From: Chitinophaga varians
GTDB lineage: Bacteria; Bacteroidota; Bacteroidia; Chitinophagales; Chitinophagaceae
Reading direction: 5' to 3'
Assembly: GCF_012641275.1 (NCBI RefSeq)
Contig: NZ_JABAIA010000001.1
Location: 62,001-126,000, forward strand
Length of the DNA stretch: 64,000 nucleotides
The notes below the pieces were generated by a model. That model was given only the letters and a program-made list of their open reading frames with translations. It was not told the DNA's origin and searched no databases. Position numbers and translations under genes: made by a program. Shown here piece by piece: positions 7,758-15,219 of the stretch (position 1 is its first letter; each line of letters begins with the position of its first letter).

Positions 7758-8687
7758 TTACAGATGAAGGTCGCGCGCTCCTCTCACTTCGGTGGAGATC
7801 TCCCCTAACATGGCGCCTGCATTGCAGTTCTGGCCCGTATACACTTTCACAAAATCAATGGCATTGAGCGTTACCGGTTGACCACTCGCATTGACTGCAT
7901 TGGCAATATCCACAGTGTTGTATCCCAAAGTGGGATACTCACTGGAATAGCTGTCGGTGTATCCCCATGCAAAAGCAAGATTGGTGAGTATTCCTCCCGA
8001 TACCAGCGTATTCACCAGTCTGGTGCCCGTAAAGGTAACAGAGTCCTGGTTGGGCGCCATGGCCGGATAGTAGTTGTTGGCCGTATGAAAGGCATTGGCC
8101 TGTACATATCCGCTGTTGCCCAGGTTATCGGTCCAGTTTACATTTGTTCCGGCAGCATGTGGATTGTAATAGGTGATCCGGTAATTTTTGACAGTACCGG
8201 ACGCAGTGTATTCGCTGCCGGCCAGTTCATACCAGGGATCATCAGGAATACCGTTGGCATTAACGTCCTGGCTTACCATCACAATCCCCGGCTCAGACCA
8301 TTGATAGGCAGGGCCGGACGGATTGCCATATATGCCGAGGTCTGCCCCGGTCCCGTTCACTACGGAATGATCAAACCCAAAAACAATGTAACCACCATAG
8401 CCGCCCAGCGATACCATGTTAGTGGTGCTACCCACCAATGCCTGCGCAGCAGCGGCAGAACCCAGGCCAGACTCATTGATGTACTGACCCGGCGCCGGCA
8501 TGTACGTATATACGGTACTGATAAGCGGGCTACTGGTCAGCGTGGCCTGCCTGACAGCCACATTGCTGACAATCCCGGCACGTGCTGTTTCAGGGCTGTT
8601 CAGCGTACCCGTTAAAGCCTCTTTACGGCAGGAAGACGAGAAAAAAAGGGTGGCCAGTGCGATAGCTGGCAAATAGGAAATCTTCAT
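7758..8687 (-). CDS. B12-regulated surface lipoprotein (paralogue of the PKD lipoprotein)
   Basis: The 309-residue product has a lipoprotein signal (MKISYLPAIALATLFFSSSC). The body aligns by eye with the C-terminal two thirds of the product of 12875-14044. Shared blocks are APGQYINE, GGYGGYIVFGFDHSVVN, NGIPDDPWYELAGSEY, DSVTFTGTRL, VDFVKVYTGQNC and a GEISTEV tail. It lacks the PKD-like N-terminal domain of that paralogue. It is the second gene behind the cobalamin riboswitch at 10138-10302, 38 bases after the beta-propeller gene. This suggests an exposed protein helping capture of corrinoids at the cell surface. The role is inferred from riboswitch control and from the same pair standing next to a BtuB-like receptor downstream. 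Confidence 0.75.
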   Translation of the reverse strand: MKISYLPAIALATLFFSSSCRKEALTGTLNSPETARAGIVSNVAVRQATLTSSPLISTVYTYMPAPGQYINESGLGSAAAAQALVGSTTNMVSLGGYGGYIVFGFDHSVVNGTGADLGIYGNPSGPAYQWSEPGIVMVSQDVNANGIPDDPWYELAGSEYTASGTVKNYRITYYNPHAAGTNVNWTDNLGNSGYVQANAFHTANNYYPAMAPNQDSVTFTGTRLVNTLVSGGILTNLAFAWGYTDSYSSEYPTLGYNTVDIANAVNASGQPVTLNAIDFVKVYTGQNCNAGAMLGEISTEVRGARDLHL

Positions 8688-8725
8688 ATTATTTATTTAA
8701 GGTTGGAGGGAAAGAAGGAACATGA

Positions 8726-9877
8726 TCAATAAAATACTGGCAGGGCCGGGAAATAATAACCGGTATACCGCACTGTTTCTTTCAACGCGGCGGTATTGGC
8801 GTCATACATCAGCCAACGGTTATCGTTGCTGGCGCCGAACTGGTCTGTGAGCGTGATCACCAGCAGTTCATTGCGCGTGGCGTTATAGCGTACGGCAGAA
8901 CCGTAGAAATATTGACCGGAAGGCACTGTCAGGAAAGGCGCTGACAGCGACGCGGGATTACCCGGAACATAACGGTACAACTGCGTACCACCATATTCGA
9001 TGTTGCCGCCAATACCGGCAGTGGACTGACGGGCGGCAATAAACACGGATGATCCGTCAGATGTCAGGGAACCGGAGCGCCAGGACAGATAAGCCCAAGG
9101 GTTAGTAGTGGCAAAAGGCAGTTTCACACGGGACACCGCCAACGAAGCCGGGTTAATGGCCACCAGTGAATCTTTACCGGCTACCCAGACAGTGCCGTCA
9201 TTGGTACGGGCAAAGCCTGCGTCGCCGATACCAAATTTTTTCGCGATGCTGTAGTCGGATACGTTCAGTGCCACTACCCCATCGTCTTTGGTCATCACAA
9301 ACACATAGTTGCCAGCCAGCAGCATATCGCCCGCAGGGCCGCTAATGCCTGCTACTTTGGCGCCCAGCGATGGCCCGGAGAGGCTGATGCGATAAACACC
9401 GTCCACCGCGCTCAGCAGCCCTCTGCTGGCATCTACGCCTACGAAGGCATAACCTTCACTTTGAGGCAGATTGGCAATCCTGCCGGTTTCCACCAGGGAA
9501 TTGGCATCAGTGGCCACCAGCGGGCCTCCCACTTTTGCGACCATATACACCTTGCCATTGTAGATAGTGGCAAACTGCAGTGTGGAGGTAGTTGGGCCCA
9601 GGTTTTTACCGGGGTTCTCCGCTTTGTAGATGTCTTTCGCTACTTTGTTGCTGTCATAGCTATAGTACCACAGATCACCATTGTTGACACCGTACTGTCC
9701 TTCATGTACCATCAGGAAGCCGTTTTGATATTTGCCGAGGAGGGTTGCACCGGCATGTACCGCATTGGCGTTTTCTTTGGTTATCAGTCCTAACCCGGAA
9801 TCGGTGTTTTCTTTTTTACAGGCGGCGAACAGGATTAACAGCGAGGCCGCCAGGGCCAAACACTTGATTGATTTCAT
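8726..9877 (-). CDS. BtuG-like beta-propeller lipoprotein (DUF5074/YncE type)
   Basis: The 383-residue product has a lipobox (LLILFAAC, then KKENTD) and repeated blades of the DUF5074/YncE kind, such as GNYVFVMTKDDGVVALNVSD and DGTVWVAGKDSLVAINPAS. In Bacteroides, BtuG proteins of this fold are surface lipoproteins that bind vitamin B12 very tightly and pass it to BtuB. Here the gene is first in the operon behind the cobalamin riboswitch and promoter at 10138-10366, which supports a B12-capture role. A TonB receptor is absent from this operon; the paralogous operon at 12.9-17.2 kb has one. The equivalence to BtuG is inferred, not shown. Confidence 0.75.
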   Translation of the reverse strand: MKSIKCLALAASLLILFAACKKENTDSGLGLITKENANAVHAGATLLGKYQNGFLMVHEGQYGVNNGDLWYYSYDSNKVAKDIYKAENPGKNLGPTTSTLQFATIYNGKVYMVAKVGGPLVATDANSLVETGRIANLPQSEGYAFVGVDASRGLLSAVDGVYRISLSGPSLGAKVAGISGPAGDMLLAGNYVFVMTKDDGVVALNVSDYSIAKKFGIGDAGFARTNDGTVWVAGKDSLVAINPASLAVSRVKLPFATTNPWAYLSWRSGSLTSDGSSVFIAARQSTAGIGGNIEYGGTQLYRYVPGNPASLSAPFLTVPSGQYFYGSAVRYNATRNELLVITLTDQFGASNDNRWLMYDANTAALKETVRYTGYYFPALPVFY

Positions 9878-10137
9878 AGTTTACAAATTGTGGTTATGCT
9901 AAATAAAAAATGAGCATCATAGGACATCCGGTCGTTCATAGGAGGCAAGGGTTATCCATTTTGTTTTTCACTCAAAAACAATTTGCTACAATAGCTGCTT
10001 TTCACAGCCTGAAAAAACAGTACAGGTTTTCTTTCCCGTACCCGCACGCAGGTGAAACAAAAAAACAAATACGCGAATATAAAGCCGGCAGGCCTACATT
10101 CTACAGCCTTTCACCCGAAAGCGACGAATGGTGATCA

Positions 10138-10302
10138 CAGCTGGCAGGTCTTCTGGCTCTCCTGCTTTTCCGGAAACCTTCCCATCCGCAATCGCAGACA
10201 GTGGTATGGAGCAAACTCCGGAAAAACATTGCCGGTTATAAGCCGGCAGGCAGGATTACAGCTACGGGGATAGCTCCGGTTTTACACCGGATTCCCTTTT
10301 AA
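10138..10302 (-). promoter_or_regulatory. Cobalamin riboswitch 1
   Basis: Read on the minus strand the region has the conserved pieces in order. These are AAAAGGGAATCCGGTG, a CCGGAGCTATCCCCG arm, CCACTG, GGATGGGAAGG and finally GAGCCAGAAGACCTGCC, the B12 box. This is the adenosyl/methylcobalamin aptamer pattern. It lies between the promoter at 10336-10366 and the beta-propeller gene starting at 9877, so bound cobalamin would shut off this operon. Confidence 0.92.
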
Positions 10303-10335
10303 TGTTCTGCATGAACAGAACAACCAGTTGCCTTA

Positions 10336-10366
10336 CAAACGTACGTTAACTTCCGCTTATATCCAA
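10336..10366 (-). promoter_or_regulatory. Promoter of B12 operon 1
   Basis: On the minus strand TTG (10366-10364) is followed after 20 bases by TACGTTTG (10343-10336), a full TTG / TAnnTTTG match. Transcription would start near 10329, just upstream of the riboswitch aptamer. Confidence 0.65.
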
Positions 10367-10388
10367 TAAAATAAAGCGCAAAAAATAA

Positions 10389-10457
10389 AGTGGCTGAAAA
10401 CCACGCTGGAGCCCCAGCCCGTGGCAGGTTCCCGGATTCCCGTCTTTATCCGCCACT
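10389..10457. other. Structured intergenic element of unknown role
   Basis: AGTGGC (10389-10394) pairs with GCCACT (10452-10457). Inside, CCACG pairs with CGTGG around a TGG/CCA helix. On the minus strand it is followed by a T-run (CTTTATTTTTTG), so it could be a terminator or insulator upstream of the B12 promoter. The plus-strand gene promoter (near TATATTTTGG at about 10507) appears to lie downstream of it. I do not recognise a named RNA family. Confidence 0.3.
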
Positions 10458-10560
10458 GAATTAGTCAAGCCTTAAAAAACCTACAATATTTTAGGGAATA
10501 ACTATATTTTGGCAAGCATATCTTAACCGAATTAATTGTTGTTCTTCAAACCCTTATTTT

Positions 10561-12798
10561 ATGAAAAAACTATTTGAAAAAACCTGTCCCGCCATCTGGT
10601 TGCTGATGGCCTTCCTCCTCTTTTCCTGCACTAAACCCGAAAAAAAACTATCCCCCCTCGATGCAGGCGAAAAAACAATGGGGGCTTTACTGTTACAGGG
10701 TACGCCCATCAACAACCTGTTATTTGAAAGCAAAATCATGCAGGAGAGACAGGGTAACTTTACCGGGTACAATTTTCTTACTGGTGATGTGACGGGCGAC
10801 GGGCGGGCCGATCTCATCGCTGTTACGCCACAATTTGGCCGTGCTGTCGTATGGGAAAATAAAGGTTATGTTTTCGGTGCTCCTGTAGCCTGGATGGAGA
10901 ACCAGGGCAATTATAGCGGATATAATTTTATGGTGTCTGATATGTCTGGTGACGGAAAAGCCGATCTGATAGCTGTTGAGCCACAGCTTGGGAAAGCGGT
11001 GATCTGGAGAAGCAGTGGCAGTGGTTTTCCATTGATGGCTCCCCTAATGCAGAACCAGGGCAATCTTAGCAGCTATACATTCCTGACGGCCGATATGACC
11101 GGTGATGGAAAAGCCGATCTGCTGGCCGTTACGCCGGCCACCGGCCGCACCATTATCTGGCCCAGTACAGGTAACGGGATGGGAGCCGCCGCGGTATGGA
11201 CAGACAACCAGGGTAACTATACCGGTTATACGTTTTTGGCGGCTGATATGACCGGAGACGGAAAGAGCGATCTGGTAGCAGTCATACCCCAACCTGGCCG
11301 GGCAGTAATATGGAACAGCACCGGCAGCAGTTTGGGGACGGCCGCTTCGTGGATGGAGAACCAGGGCAACTACACCGGCTATAATTTTATGGCGGCCGAT
11401 ATGACCGGCGATGGCCGGAGCGACCTGGTGGCCGTTACACCACAATATGGTCGCGCCGTAATGTGGAACAGCACTGGCAGTAGCTTCGGAGTTGCCGCCG
11501 CCATGATGGAAGGGCAGGGTGATTACTCCGGCCACACCTTTTGCCTGGGAGAGTTCAACGGCACTGATTTCTCCGGTGATAGACGATATGACCTGCTGGC
11601 TGTAAAAGATACCACCGGCCAGGCCACCTTATGGTCCTACAACCATGCGGTATGGAAAGTCGATTCTACTGCCATTAAACCCGCGGAGTTGCAGCATCTC
11701 GGTGGTAATGCGTGGAACAATGATGACATCCAGCAACCTTACCTCGTATACATGCCGGAGCAAAATAAACTATTAATGCAACTGCTCTCCTTCCCTGCTG
11801 TGCCCAACGGTGTTAACAGCAGTCAGCGGGTGCTGGTGTCCAGTACAGACCAGGGTGCAAGCTGGAGCGGCAGGTCACAGTTCCCGATAGGCAAGCCGAT
11901 AGGTTTGACCTATGCTGGTAATGGGGTATTATATTCTTTTGAAGAAGATTTTAACCACCTGTTCTATAAAAGCACTAATTACGGTGTCTCCTGGGCCTCC
12001 ACCGGTACTCCTCCGACATCAACCACGTCCATCTATGCCTGGAACCCGGTATTGGTAACCAACAGTGGCGGCACGCAGCAAATAACCGAAACCGGATATA
12101 GTCAGAACAATCTCCCTTTTGGGCAGAATGTTAATTATTTTTCACAGCCCTTTATCCGGTCTTCCACCGACCAGGGTGCTACCTGGAGCATACCCAGGGC
12201 TGTCACTAACTGGAAAGGCTATAATGAAGTCAGCCTCGTGGTTGCCGGCAATGGCGACTGGGTAGCTGCGTTAAGGAAAGATACGGACCCGTCACAGTTT
12301 AATTATAACGATCACCAGGTAAACTACGATAACTATAGTGGGTTGGCTGTTTCAATTTCAAAAGACCAGGGGGCTACCTGGTCCAATCCTCAGGTACTGT
12401 TTTCGTATGGCAGGCACCATGCCTCAGTCATATTGTTGAACGATCAGCACACTTTACTGATGACGTATGCGGTCCGCGTTGGTGGCGCACGGTGCGGAAC
12501 AGATGATAATTTCTGTAACTCGCCTGATGGTTATCCTTATTATGGCATCGAAGCTGTCGTAAGTACAGACAATGGAGCAACCTGGAATATTGATAAAAGA
12601 TATGTTATTTCAAGATGGAAAGGCAATCTCCCTTTAACCAACCCCAACTATTTCTTCCGTTCCTGTCAGTCTACGTCCACCGTACAGCTGCCAGACGGTT
12701 CGCTGCTTACCGCTTACGGCACCGGGCGGTACCGGACAACCTCTGCTAACGGAGGCTGGTTCATGGATACCGACGTAGTGAAATGGAAACTATGGTAG
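10561..12798 (+). CDS. FG-GAP repeat and Asp-box lipoprotein, sialidase-like fold
   Basis: The 745-residue product has a lipobox ending at Cys23. Residues 62-316 are five near-identical 51-residue units, each with DMTGDGKADL-type calcium-binding FG-GAP/VCBS motifs, followed by a sixth degenerate unit. From about 375 on there is a beta-propeller with five Asp-boxes (SSTDQGASW, KSTNYGVSW, SSTDQGATW, ISKDQGATW, VSTDNGATW). These are typical of exo-sialidase and related folds. The enzyme could act on a surface glycan, but the Arg triad of true sialidases cannot be assigned by eye, so it may be a binding protein. It is divergent from B12 operon 1 and ends at a shared bidirectional terminator. Confidence 0.75.
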   Translation: MKKLFEKTCPAIWLLMAFLLFSCTKPEKKLSPLDAGEKTMGALLLQGTPINNLLFESKIMQERQGNFTGYNFLTGDVTGDGRADLIAVTPQFGRAVVWENKGYVFGAPVAWMENQGNYSGYNFMVSDMSGDGKADLIAVEPQLGKAVIWRSSGSGFPLMAPLMQNQGNLSSYTFLTADMTGDGKADLLAVTPATGRTIIWPSTGNGMGAAAVWTDNQGNYTGYTFLAADMTGDGKSDLVAVIPQPGRAVIWNSTGSSLGTAASWMENQGNYTGYNFMAADMTGDGRSDLVAVTPQYGRAVMWNSTGSSFGVAAAMMEGQGDYSGHTFCLGEFNGTDFSGDRRYDLLAVKDTTGQATLWSYNHAVWKVDSTAIKPAELQHLGGNAWNNDDIQQPYLVYMPEQNKLLMQLLSFPAVPNGVNSSQRVLVSSTDQGASWSGRSQFPIGKPIGLTYAGNGVLYSFEEDFNHLFYKSTNYGVSWASTGTPPTSTTSIYAWNPVLVTNSGGTQQITETGYSQNNLPFGQNVNYFSQPFIRSSTDQGATWSIPRAVTNWKGYNEVSLVVAGNGDWVAALRKDTDPSQFNYNDHQVNYDNYSGLAVSISKDQGATWSNPQVLFSYGRHHASVILLNDQHTLLMTYAVRVGGARCGTDDNFCNSPDGYPYYGIEAVVSTDNGATWNIDKRYVISRWKGNLPLTNPNYFFRSCQSTSTVQLPDGSLLTAYGTGRYRTTSANGGWFMDTDVVKWKLW

Positions 12799-12823
12799 TA
12801 ATTCAACCATATTCTAAACAGAA

Positions 12824-12856
12824 GGGCGTCTCAAAAATATTTGAGACGCCCTTTTT
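12824..12856. terminator. Bidirectional intrinsic terminator
   Basis: GGGCGTCTCAAA (12824-12835) pairs perfectly with TTTGAGACGCCC (12840-12851) around an AATA loop, with TTTTT after it. It lies between two convergent genes (10561 plus and 12875 minus) and has an A-rich left flank, so it can serve both. Confidence 0.85.
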
Positions 12857-12874
12857 ATGTATCGGAAAAGTCGA

Positions 12875-14044
12875 TTACAAATTAAGGTCCGTCACACCGG
12901 TGACCTCAGTGGAAATTTCACCGAGCCAGCCACCTTCTGCACGCACACCGGTATACACCCGGATAAAGTCCACGCCCGGCAGCCGAACAGTATTGCCATT
13001 CTTGTCCACCGCCCAGCTGATTTTGATCCGTGCGTCCGGATTACTGTTGGCCCAGTTGTCTGCATAACCGAAAGGGAACGCCATGCTTACATAGAAGCTG
13101 CCTTTTCCGGACTGGTCTTTCACACCTTCATCAGTAAGGCGTGTGCCCGTAAACGTTATACTGTCACCTTTCCACTGCGGGTAATAAGGCTGCGCGTGGA
13201 ACTGGTTACGGGAGAGATAACCGGATTTGCCCTGGTTGTCTTTCCAGCGGATATAAGTGGTATCAGTGAGATAAGCGTAGTCCTTATTAGGGGTCTTCGT
13301 TTTATTCTCATCCGGTTTGAAATAAGTGATGCTATAGTTGTGGATGGTTTTAGGGCTCTTGTATTCAGAACCGGCGATTTCATACCAGGGATCATCCGGC
13401 AAACCGTTGCCATTGGCATCATAAGCCACTTCGATGATACCCGCTTCAGACCAGTTGGCAAAAGCATTGCCCAGCACGGTAAAACTGAAAGAGTCCGGAA
13501 CATTCACAATAGTATGGTCAAATCCCATTACCACATAACCGCCGAAGCCACCAAGGTGGATCATGGTACCGTTCTTCAGCGACTCTTCTGCCTTAGCCGT
13601 CATCTTCGCCTGGTCGTCACCGGCCTCCCATTTCGGCAGGTCATGCACAAACTGGCCGGGCGCCGGGAAGTAGTCGAACACACGGGCAACTCCATTCACA
13701 TACTTGCCGGCAGTCACCTTAACGGGAACGTTTACACTTTGTTCACCAACGCTGTTTTTGGCAACGAAAGTGAGGGTGTAATCGCCTTCTTTGGGGAAGG
13801 CATACACCAGCTCTTTTGTGGTAGCGATCGTGTCATTGCCCAGTTTCCACAGGAAGGAAGTGGAGGCGCTTTCATTCTTTACGGTGGCGGATACACGCAC
13901 CAGTTTCATGTTGGCGGTCGTTACGCCGCCCGGCGGAACGTTGACAGACACGTCCGGCTTCGTGGAAGGCGTATCGTCAGATTTGGAACAGCTTCCGGCC
14001 AGGAGTACCGCCAGTAGGGTGACAGGTAAAAGTTTGTATTTCAT
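12875..14044 (-). CDS. PKD-domain surface lipoprotein of B12 operon 2
   Basis: The 389-residue product has a lipobox (LLAGSC, then SKSDD). A PKD-like Ig domain follows at about 35-115 (ASTSFLWKLGNDTIATTKEL, then YTLTFVAKNSVG). The main domain from about 120 on is shared with the product of 7758-8687: FDYFPAPGQF, GGFGGYVVMGFDHTIVN, NGLPDDPWYEIAGSEY, DSITFTGTRL, VDFIRVYTGVR and GEISTEVTGV. It is the last gene of the BtuB-like/BtuG-like/lipoprotein operon, 20 bases after its neighbour. Its place behind a cobalamin riboswitch suggests a surface part of the B12 uptake complex. The precise role of this family is not known to me. Confidence 0.78.
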   Translation of the reverse strand: MKYKLLPVTLLAVLLAGSCSKSDDTPSTKPDVSVNVPPGGVTTANMKLVRVSATVKNESASTSFLWKLGNDTIATTKELVYAFPKEGDYTLTFVAKNSVGEQSVNVPVKVTAGKYVNGVARVFDYFPAPGQFVHDLPKWEAGDDQAKMTAKAEESLKNGTMIHLGGFGGYVVMGFDHTIVNVPDSFSFTVLGNAFANWSEAGIIEVAYDANGNGLPDDPWYEIAGSEYKSPKTIHNYSITYFKPDENKTKTPNKDYAYLTDTTYIRWKDNQGKSGYLSRNQFHAQPYYPQWKGDSITFTGTRLTDEGVKDQSGKGSFYVSMAFPFGYADNWANSNPDARIKISWAVDKNGNTVRLPGVDFIRVYTGVRAEGGWLGEISTEVTGVTDLNL

Positions 14045-14064
14045 AATGGTTGAGTTTTATAGTT

Positions 14065-15216
14065 TTATAGTTTTTTAGGAAGGAAGACAAAGTGTGCAGG
14101 GATATCACCGGTAATCACTGACCATCGCTTTTTACCTGTTTTATCGAAACAATACAATGTGCCGGGAGACACATAATCACGGGCATCAGTTACATAAATA
14201 TCCCGGGTTTCAGGATCTACCATGATGCCATAAGGCATTTTGATGTTCTTCTCTGTGCCGTCAGTAATAAAATTGCCCGGCAGCAATGTTTCCGTTTTCA
14301 CATTCACCATGGCATAGTTGATTTTCCAGGAAGCGGTATTATAGCTGTACTCGGAGCCATACAGGTAAGCGGTATCCCCCGCGATGCAAAGATTGCTGGC
14401 CGCAATGGCGATACGCTTTTTTACCTCGTCGGTTTTGGTGTCCACCACATACAGCGCAGAGGGCCGGTTATAGTAGTCTCCTCTGCTGGTCACATACAAA
14501 TCACCATCGCTGTCAGCTTTCAGCCGGTGCAGGTTAATATCCACATGGATTTTTTTAATCTCTTTAAATGTGGCCAGATCTATCACGGATATGGTGCTGT
14601 CATAGTCCGGCGGACGGTAGCCACCGGAATTGGCCACATACAGCTTGTTGCCTATCACGGCCATTTCCTCAGGCTGGTAGCCGACTTCCACCTTGCGGGT
14701 AATTTCCAGGGTGGCGGTATCCACTTCGGCCACAATACCCAGCGGCGAACGCGGGTCTATTACTACGGGGCCTGCATATGAACTGATATAGGCTTTCCCG
14801 TTAGCAAACGCCATGTAACGGCAGTTAAGCAGGTCTACCTGCTTTATACGCTTTGCAGTAGCAGCTTCCAGCACCTCTACCTTGTTGGACACGTTGATGA
14901 CAGCGTACAACTTACTGCCGTATATTTTGATATCGTTGCCTACATCGCCCAGTTCTTTCACCACGTTAGGGTTCACAGTGGCGTAGATGTTTTTATTGTA
15001 CGTTCCCGTCGTGAAGTCGTAGAAATCGAGGGTACATTTGTTGCTGCCCATGTTTCCTTCGTTGAGAAGATAAAACCCTTTGTAGGTGGCGTGCGTTACC
15101 GGTGTGTCCACAGGTGTTACTACCGGAGGCACGATATAGTCGCCGTTACGGCAACCGGCCATGGCCAGCATGGTCATTACTACAACTATTCTGATAAAAC
15201 GTAGTTGTTTAATCAT
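14065..15216 (-). CDS. BtuG-like YncE beta-propeller lipoprotein
   Basis: The 383-residue product has a lipobox (MLAMAGC, then RNGDYI). It has clear YncE-type blades, for example VEVLEAATAKRIKQVDLLNC, NKLYVANSGGY, STISVIDLATFKEIKKIHVD and ALYVVDTKTDEVKKRI. It follows the TonB receptor gene with only 3 bases between stop and start, so the two are translationally close and likely form a complex, as BtuB and BtuG do in Bacteroides. BtuG proteins bind cobalamin outside the receptor and act as a lid. This copy is a better candidate for the BtuG role than the paralogue at 8726-9877, because its receptor is next to it. Confidence 0.82.
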   Translation of the reverse strand: MIKQLRFIRIVVVMTMLAMAGCRNGDYIVPPVVTPVDTPVTHATYKGFYLLNEGNMGSNKCTLDFYDFTTGTYNKNIYATVNPNVVKELGDVGNDIKIYGSKLYAVINVSNKVEVLEAATAKRIKQVDLLNCRYMAFANGKAYISSYAGPVVIDPRSPLGIVAEVDTATLEITRKVEVGYQPEEMAVIGNKLYVANSGGYRPPDYDSTISVIDLATFKEIKKIHVDINLHRLKADSDGDLYVTSRGDYYNRPSALYVVDTKTDEVKKRIAIAASNLCIAGDTAYLYGSEYSYNTASWKINYAMVNVKTETLLPGNFITDGTEKNIKMPYGIMVDPETRDIYVTDARDYVSPGTLYCFDKTGKKRWSVITGDIPAHFVFLPKKL

Positions 15217-15219
15217 CTT

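Noticed and set aside
10389..10457. A fourth copy of the FecR-susC leader hairpin
   Set aside because: It has an outer stem and an A-rich loop but no A-C mismatch, a longer 3' loop, and no susC or FecR gene nearby, so it was kept as a separate unknown element.
12857..14017. 386-codon plus-strand frame
   Set aside because: It is the mirror of the PKD lipoprotein gene, with low-complexity His/Arg/Gly-rich sequence and no motif.
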